DNA of 32,543 nucleotides from contig NZ_HG417090.1 in assembly GCF_000455445.1 (NCBI RefSeq), positions 354,098 to 386,640 of the forward strand, read 5' to 3'. Both the position numbers and the translations under genes were made by a program. This DNA is from Hoylesella timonensis 4401737 = DSM 22865 = JCM 15640. GTDB lineage: Bacteria; Bacteroidota; Bacteroidia; Bacteroidales; Bacteroidaceae. The notes below the pieces were generated by a model. The model saw only the letters and a list, made by a program, of their open reading frames with translations. It was not told the DNA's origin and ran no database searches. Of the stretch, positions 1 through 7,392 are shown one piece after another (position 1 is the first letter of the stretch; each line of letters begins with the position of its first letter).

Positions 1-32
1 GAAAAATTCAAAATAAATTTACCCTAAAACGT

Positions 33-71
33 CATCGTGGCAACACCTCAAACGGAAGTGTTGCCACGATG
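33..71 (-). terminator. Hairpin terminator, probably for the prs-tlpA transcript
   Basis: Two perfectly complementary 14-nt arms (33-46 and 58-71) enclose an 11-nt loop. Read on the minus strand the stem is followed by a short T-rich stretch, so it could end transcription coming from the TlpA-like gene. The U-tract is weak, so this rests mainly on stem strength and position. If the 193-bp element at 110-302 were absent, the hairpin would lie about 34 nt past the gene's stop codon, a normal distance for a terminator. Confidence 0.6.
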
Positions 72-109
72 TATGTATGGTTCTAAAAAGAATGTTCTTG
101 TAGAGTTTA

Positions 110-302
110 GGCTGGTTCTATAAATTAGCTTTGTTAGATTTTGAACTTATTTTTGAGGTCAAAATGCAAGAGAGTGAAGGAGTGTAGCGTGCTACACGAC
201 TGAACGAGCTTACATTTTGAACCAAAAAGAAGCCAAAAGATAACAAAACGTGTTTCATAAAAATTTAATGACTTTATGCGGTGGTAATTTATAGAACCAG
301 CC
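110..302. mobile_element. MITE-like element with 18-bp perfect terminal inverted repeats
   Basis: The left end GGCTGGTTCTATAAATTA (110-127) is repeated exactly in inverted orientation at 285-302. Both ends are flanked by the tetranucleotide TTTA (106-109 and 303-306), which may be a target-site duplication. The interior is itself an imperfect palindrome: 157-170 pairs with 209-223, and GTGTAGC (182-188) pairs with GCTACAC (191-197) across a 2-nt centre. No ORF is present, so any movement would need a transposase supplied in trans. The right-hand TTTA contains the complement of the TAA stop of the neighbouring TlpA-like gene. The insertion therefore sits exactly at that gene's end without altering its protein. 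The transposase family was not identified. Confidence 0.7.
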
Positions 303-303
303 T

Positions 304-849
304 TTAGTCTAATTGTGCTGCGACAAACTTTCGTAATTCATCGCCTCGCAAATCCTCTGCCAATACCTCTCCTTTGGAGTTGATAATCACGGTGTGAGGA
401 ATAGAGTTGACACGGAACAGGCGTGCCGCTTCGTTGTCCCAGCCCTTCAGGTCGGAGAGCTGCGTCCAGTTCATGTGCAACTGCTCCACTGCTTCCTTCC
501 ACGCCGCTTCATCATTATCTAACGAGATGCCGACAATACCCAATCCTTTGGATTGATAATCATTGTACACGGCAACAACATTGGGTGCTTCGTGCATACA
601 TGGCCCACACCAGCTTGCCCAGAAGTCGAGAATGGTGAGTTTGTTTTTCGCCATTTCGTCTTGGATAGCAACAGGTTTGCCGTTGATATCGTTCATCGTA
701 AAGGTAGGAATGGTGTTCTCCGTGTCCTGCTTTTGCTCCTGTGGAGCTGCTGGAGCCGCTGGTTGTTGCTTTTTCTGCTGACAGCTGCTCATCATGAGAA
801 AGCCTGCCAGCACCATGATTATTCCTGTGATGGGTTTCATCAGCTTCAT
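304..849 (-). CDS. TlpA/ResA-family thioredoxin-like lipoprotein
   Basis: This is a predicted periplasm-facing, membrane-anchored thiol-disulfide protein of 181 aa. The N-terminus has a hydrophobic segment ending in a lipobox-like LMMSSC, followed by a Gln/Ala/Pro-rich linker. A redoxin domain follows with the redox motif WCGPC (in FWASWCGPCMHEAP) and a typical cis-proline region near SIPHTVII. The ORF is open to 915, but that would place 22 residues ahead of the signal peptide and overlap prs. The ATG at 849, five bases after the prs stop (854-856), is preferred; 840 is also possible. It is probably cotranscribed with prs. Family members reduce disulfides for cytochrome maturation or oxidative defence; the substrate here cannot be told. 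The stop codon lies in the flank of a MITE-like insertion. Confidence 0.9.
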   Translation of the reverse strand: MKLMKPITGIIMVLAGFLMMSSCQQKKQQPAAPAAPQEQKQDTENTIPTFTMNDINGKPVAIQDEMAKNKLTILDFWASWCGPCMHEAPNVVAVYNDYQSKGLGIVGISLDNDEAAWKEAVEQLHMNWTQLSDLKGWDNEAARLFRVNSIPHTVIINSKGEVLAEDLRGDELRKFVAAQLD

Positions 850-853
850 TTTA

Positions 854-1792
854 TTAAATAAGGTATTGTGAAGAGATGCTCTCGTTGTGAATAACACGAC
901 GTATGGTCTCGGCAAACATGTCTGCTACAGAGAGTTGCTTAATCTTTGCGCAACGTTGGGTGTAGGGAATGGAGTCGGTGAAGACAATCTCTTCGATAGA
1001 CGACTGTTGCACACGTTCATTGGCTGGTCCACTCATCACACAGTGTGATGCCATGGCACGAACGCTGAGTGCACCCGCAGCCTTCATTACGTCGGCAGCC
1101 TTGGTGATAGTACCCGCTGTGTCTACCATGTCGTCGATGAGCACCACATTCTTACCATTTACGTCACCAATAATCTGCATGCTCTCTACTTCGTTGGCTC
1201 TTGCACGTGTCTTATTGCACAATACGAGTGGGCAACCTAAATATTTGGCGTAGGTGTTGGCACGTTTTGAGCCGCCTACATCGGGCGAGGCAATGACCAA
1301 ATTGTCGAGTTTGAGACTCTGTAAATAGGGGAGGATAACGCCCGAAGCGTAGAGGTGATCGACGGGAACGTTGAAGAATCCTTGAATCTGGTCAGCATGC
1401 AAGTCCATGGTGATGAGCCTGTCGATGCCTGCACAGCTTAAGAGATCTGCCACCAACTTAGCCCCGATGCTTACTCTCGGTTTGTCTTTGCGGTCTTGTC
1501 GTGCCCAACCAAAGTATGGAATTACTGCAATGATGTGACGAGCCGAGGCACGCTTGGCAGCATCAATCATCAAAAGGAGTTCCATTAAGTTGTCTGAATT
1601 GGGGAAAGTACTTTGCACCAAGAACACATTCTTGCCACGAATCGATTCTTCGTAGGATACGGCAAACTCACCATCCGAGAACTTGGTCATCACCATATTT
1701 CCCAATGGGCATCCCAAACTTGCACAAATCTTTTCTGCAAGATACCTTGTTTTGGTACCCGAGAAAATTAAAAAAGAGTCATTGTCACTCAT
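854..1792 (-). CDS. prs: Ribose-phosphate pyrophosphokinase (PRPP synthetase)
   Basis: The enzyme makes 5-phosphoribosyl-1-pyrophosphate from ribose 5-phosphate and ATP, feeding purine, pyrimidine, histidine and NAD synthesis in the cytoplasm. The 312-aa length matches class I enzymes. Visible signatures are the metal-binding segment MDLHADQIQGFF, the flexible-loop region DVGGSKRANTYAKYL and the PRPP-binding motif VVLIDDMVDTAGTI. The N-terminal half also shows FSDGE and the Arg-rich GWARQDRKDKPR ATP-site segment. The ATG at 1792 gives a standard N-terminus. The gene lies 63 nt after the ThiE-like gene and just before the TlpA-like gene on the same strand. No clear promoter is visible in that 63-nt gap, so readthrough from upstream is possible. 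Confidence 0.97.
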   Translation of the reverse strand: MSDNDSFLIFSGTKTRYLAEKICASLGCPLGNMVMTKFSDGEFAVSYEESIRGKNVFLVQSTFPNSDNLMELLLMIDAAKRASARHIIAVIPYFGWARQDRKDKPRVSIGAKLVADLLSCAGIDRLITMDLHADQIQGFFNVPVDHLYASGVILPYLQSLKLDNLVIASPDVGGSKRANTYAKYLGCPLVLCNKTRARANEVESMQIIGDVNGKNVVLIDDMVDTAGTITKAADVMKAAGALSVRAMASHCVMSGPANERVQQSSIEEIVFTDSIPYTQRCAKIKQLSVADMFAETIRRVIHNESISSQYLI

Positions 1793-1855
1793 TTCAGTAT
1801 TGCGTTTAATATTTAATAGTGTTATGTGTATTTTAGTAGATACTGCTCTTCAGGG

Positions 1856-2464
1856 CTATCCAACTGCCTTTTTCAGTTTTTGAAAATGCGCAATGAGCGC
1901 CTTGAAATCTATTTCATTGTGGATATTGAAGTGATTCCACAAATCACCTCGAATCACCACTCCGCCAAATCCGTATTCTTTTGCCAACTTGATGTTGTCC
2001 AAGTGCATGCCTCCCACCGCAAAAACATGGCGGTCGATGAGTCCTTTCTTGGCGGCTTCTTCTATTTGCAGCAGGTTGAAAGAGGCTTTCTGTGTAGGAT
2101 CTTCAATGCTATCGAAAATCTTTTCCAAGAAAACATAGTCGGCTTTGCGCTTTGTTTCTCTCAACAACTGTATGTCAGAGCAACTGCGTGTGATGCGACC
2201 TCTAACCCCTTCGGGGACAGGATCGGTGAGTTGCTGAAGATGGATGCCTGATAAATTGTATTCGTTTTTAAGATAATAATGTTCGTGAACAATAATCTTT
2301 TTGTGATATCTTTCGGGTAGAAGCGATAACAAACGTTCCGAATAGAGCGGTGAGGAATCGGGTTTGTGCAAGTGTAGGCTGTCCATACCCTCCTCGAAGA
2401 GGGCTGTCAATATTTTATCTTCTTCCACAAAAAATGTGGATTTCGTCATGATTACGAGCTTCAT
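1856..2464 (-). CDS. ThiE/TenI-like protein (putative thiamine phosphate synthase)
   Basis: A 202-aa TIM-barrel protein resembling thiamine phosphate synthase/TenI. Features include an N-terminal beta strand and DSLHLHKP segment, SGIHLQQL, RSCSDIQLLRETKRKADYVFLEKIF, AVGGMHLDNI and GGVVIRGDLW, in the order expected for ThiE-like strands and phosphate-binding loops. ThiE joins HMP pyrophosphate to thiazole phosphate; TenI-like relatives act as aminotransferase-like or thiazole tautomerases. No other thiamine genes are nearby, so the exact activity is uncertain. The ORF is open to 2488, but the first eight codons would lie over the promoter at 2486-2516. The ATG at 2464 (MKLVIMTK) gives a short leader and is preferred. 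It is divergent from nspC. Confidence 0.75.
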   Translation of the reverse strand: MKLVIMTKSTFFVEEDKILTALFEEGMDSLHLHKPDSSPLYSERLLSLLPERYHKKIIVHEHYYLKNEYNLSGIHLQQLTDPVPEGVRGRITRSCSDIQLLRETKRKADYVFLEKIFDSIEDPTQKASFNLLQIEEAAKKGLIDRHVFAVGGMHLDNIKLAKEYGFGGVVIRGDLWNHFNIHNEIDFKALIAHFQKLKKAVG

Positions 2465-2485
2465 CACCAAGTTTGTTTGATGTTG

Positions 2486-2516
2486 CAAAAGTATGAAATT
2501 TATGTCACATGCGCAA
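2486..2516 (-). promoter_or_regulatory. Bacteroidetes-type promoter for the ThiE-like gene
   Basis: On the minus strand TACTTTTG (2493 to 2486) matches the -7 consensus TAnnTTTG. A TTG element (2516 to 2514) lies 20 nt upstream. The start codon at 2464 would follow a leader of about 15 nt. Confidence 0.65.
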
Positions 2517-2536
2517 TTTTATCCGAAATAAAAAGC

Positions 2537-2544
2537 TATCTTTG
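2537..2544 (+). promoter_or_regulatory. Bacteroidetes-type -7 element for nspC
   Basis: TATCTTTG fits TAnnTTTG. The -33 region is AT-rich and weak. The element lies about 80 nt ahead of the chosen nspC start and nearly back-to-back with the minus-strand promoter of the ThiE-like gene. Confidence 0.5.
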
Positions 2545-2626
2545 TGATGAATATGTGCGACAGCTCCCTGTATGTCGCCCTTGCCTTCGGCTGTGGCATG
2601 GAGGTAAAACCCTATTTAGACACAAA

Positions 2627-3805
2627 ATGAACATGAAAATTAATTCTGTAACATACGAAGAGATACATCGACCTATCTATATATTAGAAGAAGAGAAGTT
2701 AAGACGCAACCTCCAACTGATTAGACATGTGGCAACAACAGCCGATGTGGAGATTATCTTGGCTTTCAAGGCTTATGCCCTTTGGAAAACGTTTCCTATC
2801 TTTCGTGAGTATATTCACGCCACGACAGCCAGCTCACTCAACGAGGCTTTGTTGGGGTTTCATGCCTTTGGTGAGCCTACACATACGTATTCGCCTGCCT
2901 ATACCGACGATGAAATGGAGGAAATTGTGCGTTGCTCAAGTCATGTCACGTTCAACTCTCTTTCCCAGTATGAGCGTTATCATGTCTTGGCTCGACAGGT
3001 TCAGCCAAAGGTTCAATTGGGTTTGCGCATCAATCCCGAATATTCCGAAGTGGGTACAGACCTCTATAATCCCTGTGCGCCCGGTACCCGATTTGGTGTT
3101 ACTGCTGATCAATTGTCGCCGTCTTTGCCCCACGACCTTACAGGGTTTCATTGTCACTGCCATTGCGAAAGTGGGGCAGACGTGTTTCAACGCACGTTGG
3201 CACACATTGAGGAGAAGTTTAGCCGCTGGTTTGACGAACTGTCGTGGATTAACTTTGGTGGAGGACACTTGATGACTCGTCAAGACTATGACGTAGACTT
3301 GTTGATTGCCCTGCTCAAAGACTTCAAACAGCGGCATCCGCATTTACAAGTTATCTTGGAACCGGGCAGTGCTTTTGCGTGGCAGACGGGTGTGTTGGTG
3401 GCACAGGTGGTTGATGTGGTGGAGAATCATGGCATTCGTACCGCCATTGTCAACGTGAGTTTTACGTGTCACATGCCCGACTGTTTGGAGATGCCCTATC
3501 AACCTACGATTCGAAATGCCACTACTTTGGCGCCAAAGTCGCAAAACCATACGGAGAAAAAACATGTATATAGAATAGGTGGCAACTCGTGTTTGAGTGG
3601 CGATTTCATGGGCGATTGGCAATTTGACCATGAATTGAAGGTGGGGGAGAACCTCATTTTTGAAGACATGCTGCATTATACTACGGTGAAAACCAACATG
3701 TTTAATGGGATTGCCCATCCAGCTATTGCCCTGTTAAAGACCGATGGAACGTTGCAGATGCTGCGGGAATATACGTATGACGATTATCGTTTGCGGATGG
3801 ATTAA
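2627..3805 (+). CDS. nspC: Carboxynorspermidine/carboxyspermidine decarboxylase
   Basis: A PLP-dependent decarboxylase of the alanine-racemase fold (fold III) that removes CO2 from carboxy(nor)spermidine in the alternative spermidine pathway used by many Bacteroidota. The presumed PLP lysine is K48 in ILAFKAYALW. Also visible are GFHCHCHCES, INFGGGH, LEPGSAFAW and the C-terminal GGNSCLSGDFMGDW signature with its active-site cysteine, followed by FEDMLHYTTVKTNMFNG. The reading frame is open from 2477, but the -7 element at 2537-2544 lies inside that extension. The ATG at 2627 gives 392 aa, close to the family size of about 380. The partner dehydrogenase gene is not in this window. Confidence 0.93.
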   Translation: MNMKINSVTYEEIHRPIYILEEEKLRRNLQLIRHVATTADVEIILAFKAYALWKTFPIFREYIHATTASSLNEALLGFHAFGEPTHTYSPAYTDDEMEEIVRCSSHVTFNSLSQYERYHVLARQVQPKVQLGLRINPEYSEVGTDLYNPCAPGTRFGVTADQLSPSLPHDLTGFHCHCHCESGADVFQRTLAHIEEKFSRWFDELSWINFGGGHLMTRQDYDVDLLIALLKDFKQRHPHLQVILEPGSAFAWQTGVLVAQVVDVVENHGIRTAIVNVSFTCHMPDCLEMPYQPTIRNATTLAPKSQNHTEKKHVYRIGGNSCLSGDFMGDWQFDHELKVGENLIFEDMLHYTTVKTNMFNGIAHPAIALLKTDGTLQMLREYTYDDYRLRMD

Positions 3806-3845
3806 GACAAAATTTGTGGCATTTTTGAAAAAAAATGATGAATTG

Positions 3846-3876
3846 TTTGCGCTATCAGAAAAAAATATTACCTTTG
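3846..3876 (+). promoter_or_regulatory. Strong Bacteroidetes-type promoter for the tRNA cluster
   Basis: TTTG at 3846-3849 and TACCTTTG at 3869-3876 are separated by 19 nt. This is a full match to the TTTG-N19-TAnnTTTG consensus, placed 37 nt before the first tRNA. Confidence 0.8.
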
Positions 3877-3913
3877 CACAGCATTTAGGGAAATGCCCCT
3901 TTAGAGGGATGAT

Positions 3914-3986
3914 GCGGCAATAGCTCAGTTGGTAGAGCACAACCTTGCCAAGGTTGGGGTCGCGAGTTCGAGTCTCGTTTGCCGCT
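3914..3986 (+). tRNA. tRNA-Gly (GCC), copy 1
   Basis: A 73-nt cloverleaf. The acceptor GCGGCAA pairs with TTGCCGC and the discriminator is T. The anticodon stem CAACC/GGTTG holds loop TTGCCAA with anticodon GCC at 3947-3949, and the T-arm has GTTCGAGTC. CCA is not encoded. It is identical in sequence to the copy at 4251-4323. Confidence 0.97.
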
Positions 3987-4033
3987 CTTTTCTGAATAAA
4001 CCAAAACGGAGATACGCTTTTTATCTCTAACTT

Positions 4034-4115
4034 GCCCAGGTGGCGGAATTGGTAGACGCGCACGTTTCAGGTGCGTGTGTTTCACGACGTGCAGGTTCGA
4101 GTCCTGTTCTGGGCA
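4034..4115 (+). tRNA. tRNA-Leu (CAG)
   Basis: An 82-nt class II tRNA with a long variable arm. The acceptor GCCCAGG pairs with TCTGGGC (one G-T pair) and the D-arm is typical for Leu. The anticodon stem CACGT/GCGTG carries loop TTCAGGT with anticodon CAG at 4068-4070. CCA is not encoded. Confidence 0.96.
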
Positions 4116-4141
4116 CTGTTTTATTCAGAAAAAACAAGAAT

Positions 4142-4225
4142 GGAGAGGTGGCGGAATTGGTAGACGCGCTACTTTGAGGGGGTAGTGAAAATTGTTTCGT
4201 GGGAGTTCGAGTCTCCTCCTCTTCA
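4142..4225 (+). tRNA. tRNA-Leu (GAG)
   Basis: An 84-nt class II tRNA. The acceptor GGAGAGG pairs with CCTCTTC (one G-T pair) and the discriminator is A. The anticodon stem CTACT/GGTAG carries loop TTGAGGG with anticodon GAG at 4176-4178. A long variable arm follows, and the T-arm has GTTCGAGTC. CCA is not encoded. Confidence 0.95.
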
Positions 4226-4250
4226 CTTTTTGTTGTTCTTACGGTACGAT

Positions 4251-4323
4251 GCGGCAATAGCTCAGTTGGTAGAGCACAACCTTGCCAAGGTTGGGGTCGC
4301 GAGTTCGAGTCTCGTTTGCCGCT
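4251..4323 (+). tRNA. tRNA-Gly (GCC), copy 2
   Basis: Identical over all 73 nt to the tRNA at 3914-3986, and the identity runs a few bases into both flanks (GAT before, CTTTT after). The anticodon GCC is at 4284-4286. The next protein gene starts only 27 nt downstream. Confidence 0.97.
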
Positions 4324-4350
4324 CTTTTTTTTAGAGAAACATACTTATCA

Positions 4351-4905
4351 ATGAATTTATACATCCGATATTTTGATAAAGAAGCATTAGTATATAATGT
4401 TGAAGAAGCTTTAGATTTTTTACGTTCCATTTCTGAAATTGATGTTGATGCTGCGTTAGAGAGCGACATTCGAGACTATGTGTCGAGTGATGTGTTCTAT
4501 CCGAAACGTTATAAGGTTCGCCCGCGCGTCTACTTTATTATTATCAAGACGACCGCAGAAACCATGATTGACTTCAAGCAGAAAAAGGCGTTACATCCCA
4601 ATAATGCGCCACAAAACGTGATAGATAAGCGCGATTTGACCACCAACGTGATGACACGACTCACCAAAACTCAAGAAGGTTGGTACGAGGGAGTGTTGGA
4701 TTTTAAACGAGTGGTCATGATTCCTGCAACGGGGAAGCACGAATACAGAGACACACGCTTTGTGGCACGTTGCAAGGCAAACTCCGGACAGGACTGTTAT
4801 AATCGGGTTGTTGATTATTTGAAGGAAAGGGTTGACGCACGTTCACAGTTCCCCTCTTCAAAAGGTAAAAGCTTTCGTTTTAAGTACTTAGGCATGTGGA
4901 AATAA
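4351..4905 (+). CDS. Conserved-looking hypothetical protein upstream of ssb
   Basis: I do not recognise this 184-aa protein. It has no signal peptide or membrane segment and is rich in charged residues. The first half is helical-looking (EALVYNVEEALDFLRSISEIDVDAAL), and the middle has beta strands (RPRVYFIIIKTT, WYEGVLDFKRVVMIP). The C-terminus is basic (SSKGKSFRFKYLGMWK). The frame is open to 4282 only because it runs back through the tRNA-Gly gene, so the ATG at 4351 is chosen. It ends 28 nt before ssb on the same strand and may be cotranscribed with ssb, gldE and the transferase gene. A nucleic-acid-related role would fit the position beside ssb, but nothing in the sequence proves it. Confidence 0.8.
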   Translation: MNLYIRYFDKEALVYNVEEALDFLRSISEIDVDAALESDIRDYVSSDVFYPKRYKVRPRVYFIIIKTTAETMIDFKQKKALHPNNAPQNVIDKRDLTTNVMTRLTKTQEGWYEGVLDFKRVVMIPATGKHEYRDTRFVARCKANSGQDCYNRVVDYLKERVDARSQFPSSKGKSFRFKYLGMWK

Positions 4906-4933
4906 TCCGTCGTGCTAAAAAAATTGTCAAGCT

Positions 4934-5353
4934 ATGAATAAAGTTATGTTGATTGGTAATGTCGGTAAAGACCCCGATGTGAGATATTTTGAAGCAGATC
5001 AGGCTGTTGCACAAATCACACTTGCCACTACGGAGCGTGGATATACTCTTCAGAATGGTACTCAAGTGCCTGATCATACAGATTGGCACACGATTGTTTT
5101 TTACCGTGGACTGGCAAAAGTCGTGGAGAAATACGTTCACAAAGGCGATAAACTCTATGTAGAGGGTCGCATACGCTATCGTTCGTACGATGATCAACGA
5201 GGCATCAAGCGCTATGTTACCGAGATATTGGCGGATAATATGGAGATGCTAACCCCTAAAAATGTAGCTTCTTCACAGCTAAAACCGTCGGAAACGCAGA
5301 CAACGGAGACGACTTCTACAGCTGCTGACGATCTTTCAAAGGTTCCTTTCTAA
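4934..5353 (+). CDS. ssb: Single-stranded DNA-binding protein
   Basis: A 139-aa SSB that coats single-stranded DNA during replication and repair and recruits partners through its C-terminal tip. An OB fold spans roughly residues 1-105: MNKVMLIGNVGKDPDVRYF, ITLATTERGY, TDWHTIVFYRGLAKVVEKYVHKGDKLYVEGRIRYRSY, and VTEILADNMEML. A Ser/Thr-rich linker and a tip DDLSKVPF follow. The tip resembles the acidic DDDIPF tail of E. coli SSB but has SKV in place of one acidic residue. The start follows normal SSB N-termini. gldE follows in the same frame 12 nt after the stop. Confidence 0.97.
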   Translation: MNKVMLIGNVGKDPDVRYFEADQAVAQITLATTERGYTLQNGTQVPDHTDWHTIVFYRGLAKVVEKYVHKGDKLYVEGRIRYRSYDDQRGIKRYVTEILADNMEMLTPKNVASSQLKPSETQTTETTSTAADDLSKVPF

Positions 5354-5365
5354 TTTGATATAGTC

Positions 5366-6709
5366 TTGGATTTCTCCTTTATCACACAATCTTTTTCAGA
5401 CGTTTACCTGCAAACTCCATCGGTAGGAGTTATTTTTGCAGCTATTCTTGCCGCACTCTTACTACTGTTATCGGGCTTTGCCAGTGGTTCGGAAATTGCT
5501 TTTTTTAGTCTTACACCCACGGACATCGCTGCCTTGGACAGTGAGAAAAATGTGCGCGATCGTAAAATAGAGCGGTTGCGTGAAGACAGTCAGCGCACTT
5601 TGGCAACTATATTGATAGCTAACAACTTTGTCAATGTAACCATTATCATGCTTTGCAACTATGTATTTGGGTCACTGGTGCATTTTGGACCATCGGCTTA
5701 TTGGTTGCAATTCCTCATGATTACGGTGCTGTTGACATTCCTTTTGTTGCTTTTTGGCGAAATTATGCCGAAAGTGTATAGTCGGCAAAATCCGCTCAAG
5801 TTTTGTCGTAGAAGTGTTGATGGTATTTTGATTTTTCGCAAACTCTTTTGGCCAATTGAGAATGTCTTGCTCAGAAGTGGGGTAATTGCGGAGCGTATGC
5901 TGCAAAAACAAAATCATATTTTGAGCGTAAACGACTTAGAACAAGCGTTGGAACTCACAGATAAGGAAGATATCAAAGAAGAACAGAGCATGCTGAAAGG
6001 CATTATACGCTTTGGAGATGAGACAGCGAAAGAGATTATGACACCACGTCAGGACATGCTCACGCTCGATATTAAGACCAAGTTTGCGGAGGTGTTACAA
6101 TGTATTAAAGAGAATAATTATAGCAGAATCCCTGTTTATCAGGAAAACAACGACAACATCCGAGGCGTGTTGTACATTAAAGACCTGTTGCCACATCTTG
6201 GTAAGCCAACAACGTTTCGCTGGCAAAGCCTTATGAGATTGCCTTATTACGTACCAGGAACGAAAAAGATTGATGACTTGTTGCGTGAATTTCAGGAAAA
6301 CAAAATTCACATTGCCATTGTGGTGGATGAGTTTGGAGGTACCAGTGGGTTGGTAACGATGGAGGATATCTTAGAGGAAATTGTCGGAGAAATAAATGAT
6401 GAGTACGATGAAGACGAGAAACCTTTCACCAAACTCAATGAGAACACGTATGTTTTTGAAGGGAAGACCTTGCTTTCTGACTTCTGCAAATTGCTGTCTC
6501 TCAATGACGATGAGTTTGAGGATGTGCAAGGTGATGCCGACTCATTGGCAGGTTTACTATTGGAAATCAAAGGAGATTTCTTGCATTTACATGAACAAGT
6601 AGACTATAAGAATTATACTTTCGAGATTCTTGAGATAGAAGAGCGACGCATCAGTAAGATAAAAGTGGTGATTCATCGTGAACCTGTTCAAACTACAGAA
6701 GAAAACTAA
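5366..6709 (+). CDS. gldE: GldE-like CNNM/CBS/CorC-domain membrane protein
   Basis: A 447-aa membrane protein of the hemolysin C/CorC family. The N-terminal CNNM (DUF21) domain has about three or four hydrophobic segments (residues about 20-45, 75-100 and 112-137). A CBS pair follows (about 215-330, with FGDETAKEIMTPRQDM, YSRIPVYQENNDNIRGVLYIKDLL and VVDEFGGTSGLVTMEDILEEIVGEI), then a C-terminal CorC/HlyC domain. Relatives are divalent-cation efflux proteins. In gliding Bacteroidota GldE sits near the gliding lipoprotein GldD and contributes to motility; this organism shows no other gliding gene here. No ATG precedes the first membrane segment, so the TTG at 5366, five codons after the in-frame ssb stop, is the likely start. 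Confidence 0.88.
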   Translation: MDFSFITQSFSDVYLQTPSVGVIFAAILAALLLLLSGFASGSEIAFFSLTPTDIAALDSEKNVRDRKIERLREDSQRTLATILIANNFVNVTIIMLCNYVFGSLVHFGPSAYWLQFLMITVLLTFLLLLFGEIMPKVYSRQNPLKFCRRSVDGILIFRKLFWPIENVLLRSGVIAERMLQKQNHILSVNDLEQALELTDKEDIKEEQSMLKGIIRFGDETAKEIMTPRQDMLTLDIKTKFAEVLQCIKENNYSRIPVYQENNDNIRGVLYIKDLLPHLGKPTTFRWQSLMRLPYYVPGTKKIDDLLREFQENKIHIAIVVDEFGGTSGLVTMEDILEEIVGEINDEYDEDEKPFTKLNENTYVFEGKTLLSDFCKLLSLNDDEFEDVQGDADSLAGLLLEIKGDFLHLHEQVDYKNYTFEILEIEERRISKIKVVIHREPVQTTEEN

Positions 6710-6712
6710 AGC

Positions 6713-7312
6713 ATGGCAGTGTTGTCAATCATACCGCTTGCTGCAGATGTTCAGTTGGGTATTTGGAAGATAGAAGAGTCTGTAACGACGTTGTTACAGC
6801 GTTTTCCACATTTGGAGAAAACGGTTGAATCCTATCACTCAATAGAAAGAAAGCGACAAAAACTTGCGGTCTATGCGCTTCTTTACGCCATGACAGGCAA
6901 GCAAGACGTATGGATTTCACACGACATGAACGGCAAGCCTTTGTTGGAAAACTATCAAATTAGCATCAGTGATACGCACGGTTTCGCTGCCATTATCCTC
7001 AGCAAGTCTCGCATTGTGGCAGTAGACATCGAGTATATGAGCGACCGTGTGAGTAGGATTGTCTCGCGCTTCTTACGGTCTGACGAAAGCGCAAACAAGG
7101 TGGAAGAACAGTTGATACACTGGAGCGCGAAAGAAACAGCATTCAAATTTTATTCTTCACAGCACTTGCAGTATAGCGAAATGCGACTACATCCTTTTAC
7201 CGCAACAGCCCATGGGAGGGTTGAGGTAGACAACTTGAAAGCTGGAACCGTGCTCGCAGTGAACTATGTGGTCACATCCGATTATGTGCTGACGTATGCT
7301 TTGGAGGAATAG
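6713..7312 (+). CDS. 4'-phosphopantetheinyl transferase superfamily protein
   Basis: A 199-aa Sfp-type enzyme that would transfer 4'-phosphopantetheine from CoA to a serine of an acyl or peptidyl carrier protein. The metal- and substrate-binding motifs are present: VAVDIEYM (D105, E107) and WSAKETAFKF (W137, E141, K145). The preceding motif reads SISDTHG where many relatives have ISHS-type residues, a mild divergence. It starts 3 nt after the gldE stop, so it is almost certainly translated from the same message. The carrier protein target is not in the window. It converges with the minus-strand PqqD-like gene; no clear terminator is visible in the 80-nt gap. Confidence 0.9.
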   Translation: MAVLSIIPLAADVQLGIWKIEESVTTLLQRFPHLEKTVESYHSIERKRQKLAVYALLYAMTGKQDVWISHDMNGKPLLENYQISISDTHGFAAIILSKSRIVAVDIEYMSDRVSRIVSRFLRSDESANKVEEQLIHWSAKETAFKFYSSQHLQYSEMRLHPFTATAHGRVEVDNLKAGTVLAVNYVVTSDYVLTYALEE

Positions 7313-7392
7313 ACTCCAAAAAACGAAGGGCTTTGCGTATTTCTCACATAGCCAGTTGCACCTTCTTTAGCGTATTTGAATGCGTCCAAAGG

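Noticed and set aside
2477..2626. Longer start for nspC
   Set aside because: It overlaps both divergent promoter elements and exceeds the usual family length by 50 residues.
2465..2626. Thiamine riboswitch before the ThiE-like gene
   Set aside because: The leader is only about 15 nt long by the promoter call, too short for a TPP aptamer, and no TPP-box motif was seen.
3734..4469. Several minus-strand ORFs across the tRNA genes
   Set aside because: They are antisense readings of tRNA sequence with repeated peptides arising from the duplicated tRNA-Gly.
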